Source: UBA5109 sp963975155
Lineage (GTDB): Bacteria > Pseudomonadota > Gammaproteobacteria > Pseudomonadales > Pseudohongiellaceae
Direction of reading: 5' to 3'
DNA: 64,000 nt
NCBI GenBank assembly: GCA_963975155.1
Contig: CAXBFG010000001.1
Location: 248,001-312,000 of the forward strand
The notes under the pieces are model-generated. The model made no database searches. It was given only the letters and a program-made list of their open reading frames with translations, and had not been told where the DNA came from. The stretch's first letter is position 1; each line of letters begins with the position of its first letter. The translations under genes were made by a program, and so were the position numbers. Shown here one piece after another: positions 35,502-43,584 of this stretch.

Positions 35502-36917
35502 TTAAGGCAGTAATTCCCTGATTACACCATCGCCTTTATTAAGGATAAATACACGTTGCTCAGGTCCTGCATCGATTCGTGTATCTGCACGTACTGCCAG
35601 AGCCCTGCCCTGTTGTTCGTTTTTAGCCTGTATTAACTGCAGCATGTTTTTCGGACCGCTACCGTCATCCAGCAAGACGCGTCGTATCGCTGCCTGTCCG
35701 CCATTCGGCAAGTTATCAGCAGGCACATAAAAGATCTCACCACTCAGTAATTCGGCAAATAAAACCAGATTATTCAGCTGGCTTATAGGACCATCACGAT
35801 ATACTAAAAGTCCTGATGCGGCGGCTCTGGGCTGTAACAAAGGGTCGGTATGATCCCATTCAACAAAGGGATAGGTCACTCCTGCTTCACTGCGGGGGTT
35901 GTCCAGATTAATAGTACCGTCACTGAAGCGATAACTGGCTTCCCAGGTATTCCAGCCCAGATTGGCGCCGGCAGTGACTAAAGTAACTTTTTCAACAATA
36001 TTCTGGCCGATATCGGAGAGAAACATATTGCCATTGGCAGAATCCCACACAAAATGCTGGGCATTACGCACACCATAGGCATATATTTCTCCCAGGGTAT
36101 TGTCGTCTCCGTCATTGGCGAAAGGGTTACTGGCAGGAATGCCGTATTCACCGTTAAGGCTGTTCGAACCAAGCGGATCGATGCGCAATACTTTACCGAG
36201 TATGGAGTTAAGGTTTTGCGCCATGCCCATAGGGTCACCACCTGAGCCGCCATCACCGATAGAGATATAGAGGAGTCCATAGTCGGCAGCGCCCGGTGCC
36301 GTCAGCGTATTAAAGCCGATCTGGCCACCGTTATGATTACGATAGGGTTGTTGAACCCGTAAGACTTCTCGCGGCATTCCACCATCATAAGTTGCGTTCA
36401 TCGGGTTGCGCGCCGTCCATTCGTGCAAGACCAGATCATGATCGTCCAAAGCTCCGGTCGGCATGTAGTCCGGCATAGGGCTGGTATTGTTGCTGTCGGT
36501 CCAGGTATAGAACTTACCGTAGCCTGGTGCCCCGCTTTGGCCGAACTGCGGATGAAAAGCAAAATTCTGCATGCCGGCTTCACGGAAAAGATCGTAGGCG
36601 ACATCGACATCGAAATCATTAATATCGATGTATTCAGTGACTGAAGAACCGTCATAACTGATGCTGTAAATTTCGCCTCGCATATCATTCACAAAGATTC
36701 GATTGCTACCGGGTTCATCCACCAGTTGCATCATGCGGGCTGCTTCATTACCGCTGTCTGGTAAAGTGGCGAATTCGGCAACATCAACTGTAACGATATT
36801 GGCCTGCGCCTCGATCGGCGAGGCAAAGGGGTTATTGGATACCTGTGCCTGTGCCAGTCCAGCCGTCAGGCTGAATGCAAAGGCAATACTAAGCGTGGTA
36901 AGTTTGTTGTTTAGCAT
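35502..36917 (-). CDS. Exported PQQ-dependent sugar dehydrogenase-like protein
   Basis: 471 residues with a signal peptide (1-24, ending LAQAQ). The rest is the six-bladed propeller of the glucose/sorbosone dehydrogenase family: NHNGGQIGFN with the catalytic-type His, YGLLYISIGDGGSGGD with the calcium/PQQ loop, and ILGKVLRIDPL. Soluble aldose dehydrogenases of this type oxidise sugars or alcohols in the periplasm with PQQ. No PQQ synthesis gene is in the window. It is the last gene of an eight-gene same-strand cluster, 30 bases after the MBL gene. Confidence 0.85.
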   Translation of the reverse strand: MLNNKLTTLSIAFAFSLTAGLAQAQVSNNPFASPIEAQANIVTVDVAEFATLPDSGNEAARMMQLVDEPGSNRIFVNDMRGEIYSISYDGSSVTEYIDINDFDVDVAYDLFREAGMQNFAFHPQFGQSGAPGYGKFYTWTDSNNTSPMPDYMPTGALDDHDLVLHEWTARNPMNATYDGGMPREVLRVQQPYRNHNGGQIGFNTLTAPGAADYGLLYISIGDGGSGGDPMGMAQNLNSILGKVLRIDPLGSNSLNGEYGIPASNPFANDGDDNTLGEIYAYGVRNAQHFVWDSANGNMFLSDIGQNIVEKVTLVTAGANLGWNTWEASYRFSDGTINLDNPRSEAGVTYPFVEWDHTDPLLQPRAAASGLLVYRDGPISQLNNLVLFAELLSGEIFYVPADNLPNGGQAAIRRVLLDDGSGPKNMLQLIQAKNEQQGRALAVRADTRIDAGPEQRVFILNKGDGVIRELLP

Positions 36918-36947
36918 TGGAACCTCATTTGGTAAGTGATTTAAGCA

Positions 36948-38435
36948 TTAATCTCTGGAATATTTGACCGGGCAGCCTGCCATATAGACCCCGATGGCCA
37001 GATCCCTCGCACAAAACTCTCTGGCTGCGGCGACCTGGCTGTTGATGTTGCTAATGACTTCAGTAAGGCTGCTGACCCGTCCATGAACAGGAATGTCCGT
37101 GACCGGGTCCAGACCAAAGTGCTCAACGCTGTCCATATAGTTGCCGCCCCACCAGTGCCAGTCCCAGCCTATATCGAACATATCACCCTGCATAAGGATG
37201 CGTTCTTCAGGAATGTAGGCAAATACGGCATCCGTCATATGCATATGACCGACTACCTCATAAATATCCACTCTTCTGCTGGCATCTTCAAGTACCAGAT
37301 GTTCGTCGACAGGCATGAATTTAAGTGGTTGAGGATTACGCGCCAGCGCATCCGGGAAATTGGGTGCGGGACGTGACGTCATTTCCCGCAAGATGCCTTC
37401 ATTTTCGCGTTTGCTGATGATGGTCAGGCCTCTTGAGACTGCTGCCCGAATCCCCCCCGAATGATCGAAATGATGATGTGAGAGGATTACTTCGCTGACC
37501 TGTTTGCCCGGCACCAGGGTATTGGCTGTATCGATGCGCGCCAGAGAGTTGGCTTCGTTACCATAGACTTCGAACATCAGCAGGTGGTCTTCGAATTCGA
37601 CTACAGCCCCGCCGTTTGAGCCGACCCGCAGATCCCAGACTCCGTCGGCAACCTGTGTGACCTGAACTTCCGGCTCGCCACCGCCACCAAAACCGCCTGG
37701 CGCGGATTCAAATTCAGGCAGATCCACGCCGATTTCATAGGAGTCGACATGAAAGACGCTGACCACATTATCGCGCCAGTCAATTTCAGTAGTAAAACCC
37801 GATGGCAACCTGATGCCGTCAAAGGGAACATAGCCAGTAAACCATGTTGTGTAGGTAACTTCTCCCAGATTGGCGTGCGGCCCCATCCATCGGACCCATG
37901 CGGGAATTTTATTCAGCTGATTAATACCCAGCCAAAGTGTCGTTCCGCTGGAAATGGTGAATTCGACCACAATGTTATCGTCTTCGATGCTGACTGAACC
38001 AAGTTCTGTACCGCGCTGGAGTGCTGCCCGTAAAGCCGTAAGCGGATGATTCAGGGCATTGACACCTTCCTGCACCTGAGAGCTGGGAGCCCAGGCATGA
38101 CCAAAAGCCAGCGCAAAAGGAAACAGAAAGCCCTGCCGATGCGTCTGATAAGCGCTCAGCTCATCCAGATCAAAATAGCGTTCAACACCATTTTGGGCCG
38201 CCCATTTCTTGGGTGCCTTAGGATGTGATGAGGGACTTGAACCGCCATCCTGATTCAGGGTCTGACTGAAACCGGTCATCAACAGACTATCGACGTTATT
38301 AATGCGCTCCAGTCCACCCATGGCAGCCGCAGCATCTTCAAGCACTGTGCGTGCGGACATCTGTGCCCATGCCGGTAAAGCCGACAATAAGAGGCAACAT
38401 AAGCTTAGCGTTTTTATTATTTTTGAAAATGCCAT
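36948..38435 (-). CDS. Exported two-domain metallo-beta-lactamase-fold hydrolase
   Basis: 495 residues with a signal peptide (1-24, PAWA|Q). Residues about 28-240 form an N-terminal domain with the opening LEDAAAAMGGLERINNVDS, related in position and style to lipoprotein-carrier-like folds; a glycine-rich linker (247-253) leads to the MBL domain. Ligands: HHHFDH (320-325), GHMHMTD, QGDMFD and PVHGR. A C-terminal extension has two cysteines. It shares its layout with the lipoprotein at 30922. Reaction unknown. In the cluster between the SnoaL-like and the dehydrogenase genes (gaps 33 and 30 bases). Confidence 0.87.
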   Translation of the reverse strand: MAFSKIIKTLSLCCLLLSALPAWAQMSARTVLEDAAAAMGGLERINNVDSLLMTGFSQTLNQDGGSSPSSHPKAPKKWAAQNGVERYFDLDELSAYQTHRQGFLFPFALAFGHAWAPSSQVQEGVNALNHPLTALRAALQRGTELGSVSIEDDNIVVEFTISSGTTLWLGINQLNKIPAWVRWMGPHANLGEVTYTTWFTGYVPFDGIRLPSGFTTEIDWRDNVVSVFHVDSYEIGVDLPEFESAPGGFGGGGEPEVQVTQVADGVWDLRVGSNGGAVVEFEDHLLMFEVYGNEANSLARIDTANTLVPGKQVSEVILSHHHFDHSGGIRAAVSRGLTIISKRENEGILREMTSRPAPNFPDALARNPQPLKFMPVDEHLVLEDASRRVDIYEVVGHMHMTDAVFAYIPEERILMQGDMFDIGWDWHWWGGNYMDSVEHFGLDPVTDIPVHGRVSSLTEVISNINSQVAAAREFCARDLAIGVYMAGCPVKYSRD

Positions 38436-38468
38436 GGTCTTAATCTCCTCGTAAACTAGTTGTAATTA

Positions 38469-38999
38469 TTATTCAACATTCATCCAGCCTTCTTTCAAGC
38501 TTACCTGATCCCAATGCTCGGTAAACTTACCGTCACGTACTCTAAAGGTTTCAAAAGCAAAGGCTTCATAGGTTTCACCGGGCTTATCCGGGTCAGCCAG
38601 TTCACCTTTATAGATGGCCGTCACCAGATCGCCTTCAGCCATCATAATGACAGGATCTCTTAAACGAATCCCGCCCAGATCAACCAGAGGAATACCGCCT
38701 CTAGATCTGGCTTCAATACGAGCCTCAACCCAGGCTCTGCCCCCGCTGGCGCCGGTGAATTTGTCCATGGCGAGGAATCTGGGGTTGTGCTGTACATAAT
38801 CATCTGCCAGAAAACGCTCCATGCGTTCGATATCGCTTCCTTCAAAGGCAAAAAAATCCAATAACAGCTGTTTATTGGCGCTTGCCTCACTTTCGGCATT
38901 CTGGGCGCTTGAAAGGGATGACTGGATAAAAACTGACAGGACCAGGATAAGAAGGCCGATAACAAGGGCACCTGTTTTAACGTTTATGCTTTGCATCAA
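38469..38999 (-). CDS. Exported NTF2/SnoaL-like protein
   Basis: 176 residues: N-terminal signal or anchor (about 10-32, SSLSSAQ) and one NTF2-like cone domain, with ERFLADDYVQHNP (the canonical SnoaL strand), GDLVTAIYKGELAD and FETFRVRDGKFTEHWDQVS. Members are cyclases, isomerases, dehydratases or binding proteins; the active residues vary, so a reaction cannot be given. Its place in an exported-enzyme cluster suggests a small-molecule substrate. Gaps are 23 and 33 bases to the neighbours. Confidence 0.85.
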   Translation of the reverse strand: MMQSINVKTGALVIGLLILVLSVFIQSSLSSAQNAESEASANKQLLLDFFAFEGSDIERMERFLADDYVQHNPRFLAMDKFTGASGGRAWVEARIEARSRGGIPLVDLGGIRLRDPVIMMAEGDLVTAIYKGELADPDKPGETYEAFAFETFRVRDGKFTEHWDQVSLKEGWMNVE

Positions 39000-39022
39000 G
39001 CTAGCTCCTATTTTCTTGATAA

Positions 39023-39940
39023 TTATTGACTGAGACTGATGTACATAATGCGTGTAAACATGTCAGCATCAATATAGGAAAACTCATCCACCCATTCCGA
39101 GTCGAATTCACTAGTGGGTCTGGCACGGATAATTTCCATTTCACTCATGCCGTCTGCAATCATACCGTTTACCCGGTCTCTGACGGTGCGCAGCATAAGC
39201 AGATAATTCTCTACATAGCGTCGTCCTTGCTCCGGAATCGGTCCATGCCCGGAAATAAACTGGGTGTTTTCATCTGCCAATTCCAGGCTTTTTCCGATAG
39301 CAGCAATATATCCATTCACTGAGCCGCCACCATACTGGACATCGATCCGTGGATAGCTATTGGTCCATAGCAGGTCCCCCATGTGGATAATATTGGCATT
39401 GGCAAAATGCACGAAGGCATCCGTATCGGTATGTGCATTGGGTACATGGATGGCGGTGATGGTTTCACCATCCCAGTGAAAGCTGATGTCTTCCAAAAAA
39501 GTGACACTTGGCAATGCACTTATCGGCGAAGGCTGGGTACGACTGTTATAGAGTGGCAGGAATACTTCCATGCTCATGCGGCGGCGGACATATTCATGAG
39601 CAACAATGACGGCACCGTCGGCGGCGAAGTTTTCATTGCCGCCGGTATGGTCGCCGTGCCAGTGAGTGTTGATCAGAAATTTGATATCCAGATTGCTGAT
39701 TCTATCTATAGCTTCATTGATACGTCCGCTTAATGGCGCAAACTGGTCGTCGATTAGGATGATCCCTTCGCTGCCTACAAACACTCCGATATTGCCTCCA
39801 GCACCATATAACACAGAATACCCGCCATTAATGGGCGTTGTCTGTATTTCAACAGATGAAAAATCCTGCTGAGCAAGGGCGCTATCGAGGAGCATAAAAC
39901 TGAAGAAACATAAGCCTAGTTGTTTGTGTATATTTTTCAT
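39023..39940 (-). CDS. Exported MBL-fold hydrolase
   Basis: 305 residues with a signal peptide (ALAQ, about 1-24) and one MBL domain with a complete ligand set: His93, His95, Asp97, His98 (THWHGDHTGG), His170 (PNAHTDTD), Asp189 (MGDLL) and His232 (SGHGP). It is clearly paralogous to the protein at 40731. The C-terminal helix region is extended. The family includes B3-like lactamases and quinoprotein-linked hydrolases, so lactamase activity cannot be excluded but is not indicated. In the cluster, 28 and 23 bases from its neighbours. Confidence 0.88.
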   Translation of the reverse strand: MKNIHKQLGLCFFSFMLLDSALAQQDFSSVEIQTTPINGGYSVLYGAGGNIGVFVGSEGIILIDDQFAPLSGRINEAIDRISNLDIKFLINTHWHGDHTGGNENFAADGAVIVAHEYVRRRMSMEVFLPLYNSRTQPSPISALPSVTFLEDISFHWDGETITAIHVPNAHTDTDAFVHFANANIIHMGDLLWTNSYPRIDVQYGGGSVNGYIAAIGKSLELADENTQFISGHGPIPEQGRRYVENYLLMLRTVRDRVNGMIADGMSEMEIIRARPTSEFDSEWVDEFSYIDADMFTRIMYISLSQ

Positions 39941-39968
39941 ATTTTTAGCATCCTCTGAATATTCATAA

Positions 39969-40670
39969 TCAATCCTGATTACAGGCTAGCGGATTCCATT
40001 CCCGGTCATCCTCAAGAACTTTAAAACTGGAACTGGTGAAATAGGGTTCGCTCAGATACTGCGGATCCTCGACAATCACCGAAACGGTAAACCACTCTTC
40101 ACCATAGGCATTGTGCCGGTTGAAATATTCTGTAACGACTGCATTTTCACTGTAGGGAGCACCATTTCTTCTGATGTAGCCGGCGCTAAGATTGCGGGTC
40201 ACGACTTTCAGGCTGGCTCCTTCCCAGCTGGCTACCGAGTCACCCTGTAATGAGCGTCCCGAGGACATGGCTTCTGAAGCGTTGAAATGAAAGCGTCTTG
40301 TTTGCATGCCGTGATCAGTATCCAGTCGCAGGGTATTGTCATCTTCCCAGCTGATATTGACGCGAATCGGCATGCGCATCACATTGCCAGCACCATAAGC
40401 CTTGCAGGAATCAGCGTCACGCTGCGGATCCCATAAGTCGCCGACACGGCGGCCTTCATCGTTCAGCGGCAGACTCACGTAATCGCTTTTTGGCGGAGTG
40501 ACCATACGCCAGCGCCAGTCTTCAGTAATAACCGTAGTCCAGTAACCACTCAGATCAATGGGTGCCGCTGCACGTGGAGACTGCATTTCATCCTGAGCCA
40601 GGGCTGAGCCACTCAAAACCAGTCCCAGTACTGTGATCGACTTGATCAAATTCAGTAATTTCATAAGCAT
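39969..40670 (-). CDS. Exported protein of unknown family (paralogue of 41762 gene)
   Basis: 233 residues with a signal peptide (ending SALAQ). The mature protein begins with DLSGYWTTVITEDW, a lipocalin-like opening, and carries the shared motifs AGYIRRNGAPYSENAVVTEY and VIVEDPQYLSEPY near the C terminus. The gene at 41762 has matching segments, so the two are paralogues. No catalytic motif is recognised; a beta-barrel binding or cyclase-like role is a guess. It is placed between two MBL genes in the operon. Confidence 0.75.
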   Translation of the reverse strand: MLMKLLNLIKSITVLGLVLSGSALAQDEMQSPRAAAPIDLSGYWTTVITEDWRWRMVTPPKSDYVSLPLNDEGRRVGDLWDPQRDADSCKAYGAGNVMRMPIRVNISWEDDNTLRLDTDHGMQTRRFHFNASEAMSSGRSLQGDSVASWEGASLKVVTRNLSAGYIRRNGAPYSENAVVTEYFNRHNAYGEEWFTVSVIVEDPQYLSEPYFTSSSFKVLEDDREWNPLACNQD

Positions 40671-40730
40671 TCTCTTTTCTGTTCTTTTCGTCTATTAGGC
40701 TTAAGCTGTCTTCTTAACAGGTAAACTTTT

Positions 40731-41708
40731 TCATTGTGTACTGAGTTCGTTGTAGATTGTTTCGATAAACATATCCGTGGTCCAGAAGCCACTATCAGAA
40801 CCATAACGATCATCATAATCAAAGCTGGGCTGGGTAGCTTTAACCTGCGCCAGATTGTCGCCCTGATCAATACGATAGGCTATGCGATCGCGAATAATGG
40901 TCAGCATATCCCGGTAATCCAGCACATCGGCTTCATCGGTGAGTCTGCCGTGACCAGGAATAATCATGGTGCCTCCTTCCTGTCTGTCTGCGGGTACGGC
41001 CATATCCAGCAGATTGTTCAGGCCGTTCAGAATACCCTGCAGGGAGCCGCCGCTGGCAACATCAATATAGGGGTAGCCAGTGGTGTTAAAAATATCGCCG
41101 GTACTGATGACATCTGAACGCCGGAAGAAGATAAAACTGTCACCATCGGTGTGGGCATTCGGCTGATGCGAAATAATGATGGCTTCACCGTTAAAAAAAA
41201 TATCTTTCTCAGCCACAAAATAGGTGTCAGTCGGCCAACCTTCTATATCAATCGGTTCCTCCTGACCAAGTATATTGTTGATGACATTTTCATGCGCCAC
41301 AACCTTGGCCTGGTTTCCGGTACCTGCAAACAGAGCTATGGTATTACCGCCGGCGATGTTGCTACCCATCTGGGACAGATTTGCATTACCGCCGATATGA
41401 TCACCATGTGCATGCGTGTTAATAATATAGGTGATCGGCTTGTCACTAATACTACGAATGGCGGCATAAATCTTGTCGCTTAAGGGGGCAAACATGGTGT
41501 CAACAATGAGTACCCCCTGTTCGCCAGCTTGCAGAGTGATGTTGCCACCCGCTCCTACCAGCATATAAATATTGCCCCGCACATGCAGTACCTTGATTTC
41601 AACATCATCAAAATTCTGCTGCGCCAGACTGAAAGACGAAGACAGCAACGCGCAGCAGCACAGAATAAGCCCGCTTACAGCGTGGATTTTTTTAAAGATA
41701 GAACACAT
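40731..41708 (-). CDS. Exported MBL-fold hydrolase
   Basis: 325 residues from the ATG at 41708, chosen for the signal peptide (ending FSLAQ, about 1-30) and for TGGAG seven bases upstream; a longer frame reaches 41753. The ligand set is His99, His101, Asp103, His104 (THAHGDHIGG), PNAHTDGD, STGDIF and IPGHG. It aligns throughout with the 305-residue protein at 39023, with some extra residues after the HxHxDH motif and near the C terminus. Substrate unknown. Gaps to neighbours are 60 and 53 bases. Confidence 0.87.
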   Translation of the reverse strand: MCSIFKKIHAVSGLILCCCALLSSSFSLAQQNFDDVEIKVLHVRGNIYMLVGAGGNITLQAGEQGVLIVDTMFAPLSDKIYAAIRSISDKPITYIINTHAHGDHIGGNANLSQMGSNIAGGNTIALFAGTGNQAKVVAHENVINNILGQEEPIDIEGWPTDTYFVAEKDIFFNGEAIIISHQPNAHTDGDSFIFFRRSDVISTGDIFNTTGYPYIDVASGGSLQGILNGLNNLLDMAVPADRQEGGTMIIPGHGRLTDEADVLDYRDMLTIIRDRIAYRIDQGDNLAQVKATQPSFDYDDRYGSDSGFWTTDMFIETIYNELSTQ

Positions 41709-41761
41709 ATACAAACTCCAGTAATGGACCGCGTGGAAGATGAGCTTGGCCATTTACATTT

Positions 41762-42595
41762 TTATTCGATAAAGGACGGATACATCGTTTCTGCACCACC
41801 CAGTACGCCCTCCATGGGCAGGTTGTAGCGCTCGGCATGCTCACTCAGAAAAGGATTCTGTCCGGGCAGAAAATGCGGCACTTCACCCTGAGGTCTGTCG
41901 ATTTCTGTCACGATGTCACACAAGTAGGGAGGAATTTGCTGAAACAGGTCAATTTTCCAGTTGTTGGTTCGAATAAAGGGCTCGGTCAGATAAACCGGAT
42001 CATCAACGATAACCACCTGGGTCATGTAGTCGCCATGTCGGAAAAAGTGTTCGGTGTACTCTGACAGGTCGCTGCGTGCAACACCGTTGCGGCGCGTCCA
42101 GCCTTGCTTGAGATGGGTTGTACGAACCACCAGAACATCACCTTCCCAATGACCGGTCGAAAACCCCTGCCAGGTATGAGCAGCATATTCCGGTGGATGT
42201 TCGCGACCATCCATCCAGATGGTGCGTTCGGGTGCCTGCCAGCGAATACGGGTGTGGTAGGCAATCAATTGCTGGGATTCGGAGTCGATTTCTTTCCAGA
42301 TGCGCATATTACTGGGGCCACGACTGCCATAATCCGAAGGATGTGGTTTGCACTGGTGCTCAGGCAGGGTCAATAAGGAGGGGCTCCAGCTGAGGGCGCG
42401 GCGCCTGGCGGCTTCAGTTATCGGAATTCCCTGGTATTCAACCATTTCCGGGCCAGGTCGGCGTTCATCGCTGTCTTCATGGAAGACAGCTGCCCACTCG
42501 CCTGAAACATCCATTTGCGCCTGTGCAGGGACCGCGGCGGATAAAATAACAAGCACCAAAGCCAGTTTCGCTCCGATGCACTGATTAGTAGTCAT
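41762..42595 (-). CDS. Exported protein of unknown family (longer paralogue)
   Basis: 277 residues with a signal peptide (AVPAQA|QMD). Shared with the 233-residue paralogue: DVSGEWAAVFHED at the mature start, KQGWTRRNGVARSDLSEYTE, and VIVDDPVYLTEPFIR. It has a C-terminal extension of about 60 residues (from CDIVTEIDRPQG). The family is unknown to me; the mainly beta composition suggests a barrel. Its position between the LPMO-like and an MBL gene suggests it belongs to the same pathway. Confidence 0.75.
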   Translation of the reverse strand: MTTNQCIGAKLALVLVILSAAVPAQAQMDVSGEWAAVFHEDSDERRPGPEMVEYQGIPITEAARRRALSWSPSLLTLPEHQCKPHPSDYGSRGPSNMRIWKEIDSESQQLIAYHTRIRWQAPERTIWMDGREHPPEYAAHTWQGFSTGHWEGDVLVVRTTHLKQGWTRRNGVARSDLSEYTEHFFRHGDYMTQVVIVDDPVYLTEPFIRTNNWKIDLFQQIPPYLCDIVTEIDRPQGEVPHFLPGQNPFLSEHAERYNLPMEGVLGGAETMYPSFIE

Positions 42596-42697
42596 GAGTT
42601 TTACCCCTAACTTGTAGCTGTTTGTTTAAGCACAGCCTGGATTTTTATTATTCTTTAATTGCCACCAGAGCTGGGCTCCAGCGGCAATTAGATCACA

Positions 42698-43297
42698 CTA
42701 CCAGCCGCTATCAGCCGGTATGGATGAATCAGAAGTGATATTCAGCATGGAGCAATGATGATAGCTGAATCCGCCTTCGCGATGTCCTGGATGCTCCGCC
42801 ATAAACTGCACGATCTGAAGCACACAGCCTTCGCAGTCAATGTTAGGGATACGTATTTCGGTATCTATGGGGCCGGTACGGCGTTCATAGTTTTCCCAAA
42901 GTCCGTCGACCAGGACTGGAGCCTGTGGATTTTCAGCTATCGGGAAACGTCCGGAGCGTGGGCCACGATCGGTGTCCACCATAGACAGTGGCGCTGGGTC
43001 TGCGGGTAACATATTCATACGCGGGCTTAGCGCTATCCGGTAATGTCCGGGGTGATAAATCGTTTCTTCAATCGCAATACGCAGCATTTGTCCGCCAGTA
43101 ACCTCTGTAACTGCGCCGGTCCGGGTGCCGCCATCGGCCAATGTGCCGCCACAGGGAACCAGTTTCTGAGGGTCACCCCGGTCGTCTTCTTCTATCCAGG
43201 AAGCAGGCTCAATCAATTTAAAATGTGCCTGTGCGGTCGTTGCAACAAGGCCGATTGCACTTGCCAGAGCCAGTTTTTTCAGGAATTTGCTTTTCAC
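42698..43297 (-). CDS. Exported LPMO-like (SCE4755-type) copper-site protein
   Basis: 199 residues. The signal peptide ends TTAQA, making His25 the first residue of the mature protein (HFKLIEPASW), as in lytic polysaccharide monooxygenases, where the N-terminal His forms half of a copper histidine brace. Further histidines that could complete the site are His82/His85 (YHPGHYRIAL) and His180/His181 (SYHHC). Four cysteines are present (49, 155, 158, 182). I recall a family named SCE4755 polysaccharide monooxygenase-like with this start. Polysaccharide cleavage is inferred. First gene of the cluster, with the structured region upstream. Confidence 0.78.
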   Translation of the reverse strand: MKSKFLKKLALASAIGLVATTAQAHFKLIEPASWIEEDDRGDPQKLVPCGGTLADGGTRTGAVTEVTGGQMLRIAIEETIYHPGHYRIALSPRMNMLPADPAPLSMVDTDRGPRSGRFPIAENPQAPVLVDGLWENYERRTGPIDTEIRIPNIDCEGCVLQIVQFMAEHPGHREGGFSYHHCSMLNITSDSSIPADSGW

Positions 43298-43390
43298 TTA
43301 GAGTATCCTTCTGATGTTGTTATTTTAATGGTGTTAAATTTAAAAGGCATAGCTGCAAATGATTATTATCTATTGGTTATGCATTAACAA

Positions 43391-43507
43391 GACTCCGCCC
43401 CGGAGAGCATGAAAAATGCACTTTTGCTGCAAATTTGACGGAGCCCTTGCGCCGCGGGCTGGTAATATGCCAGCCTCGACTGGAAACCAGGCAAGGGGCA
43501 ATTTTTT
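43391..43507. other. Structured intergenic element (nested hairpins)
   Basis: The 287-base divergent gap between the LPMO-like and beta-CASP genes contains CTCCG-CCC-CGGAG (43393-43405), then a possible three-way junction: outer stem CCCTTGC / GCAAGGG (43444-43450, 43491-43497), inner GGCTGG / CCAGCC (43457-43462, 43470-43475) and CTGG-AAA-CCAG (43480-43490). On the plus strand it ends in six T (43502-43507). It may be a leader, attenuator or small RNA; no known riboswitch class fits. Confidence 0.5.
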
Positions 43508-43584
43508 GTATTCGCTACAGTCAGCTTTAATTCGTTTCAGAAAATCTATAAGCTGAATGACTCCACAACACTAAAGAATCTCAC

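Noticed and set aside
39023..41708. Acquired beta-lactam resistance enzymes
   Set aside because: The HxHxDH motif is shared by the whole fold; the clustered setting and the paralogous unknown partners point to a metabolic role.
43391..43507. Glycine riboswitch
   Set aside because: GGAGAG and AAGGGGCAA resemble parts of the consensus, but the helix between them and the ACCGAA core are missing, and the downstream gene is not a glycine gene.
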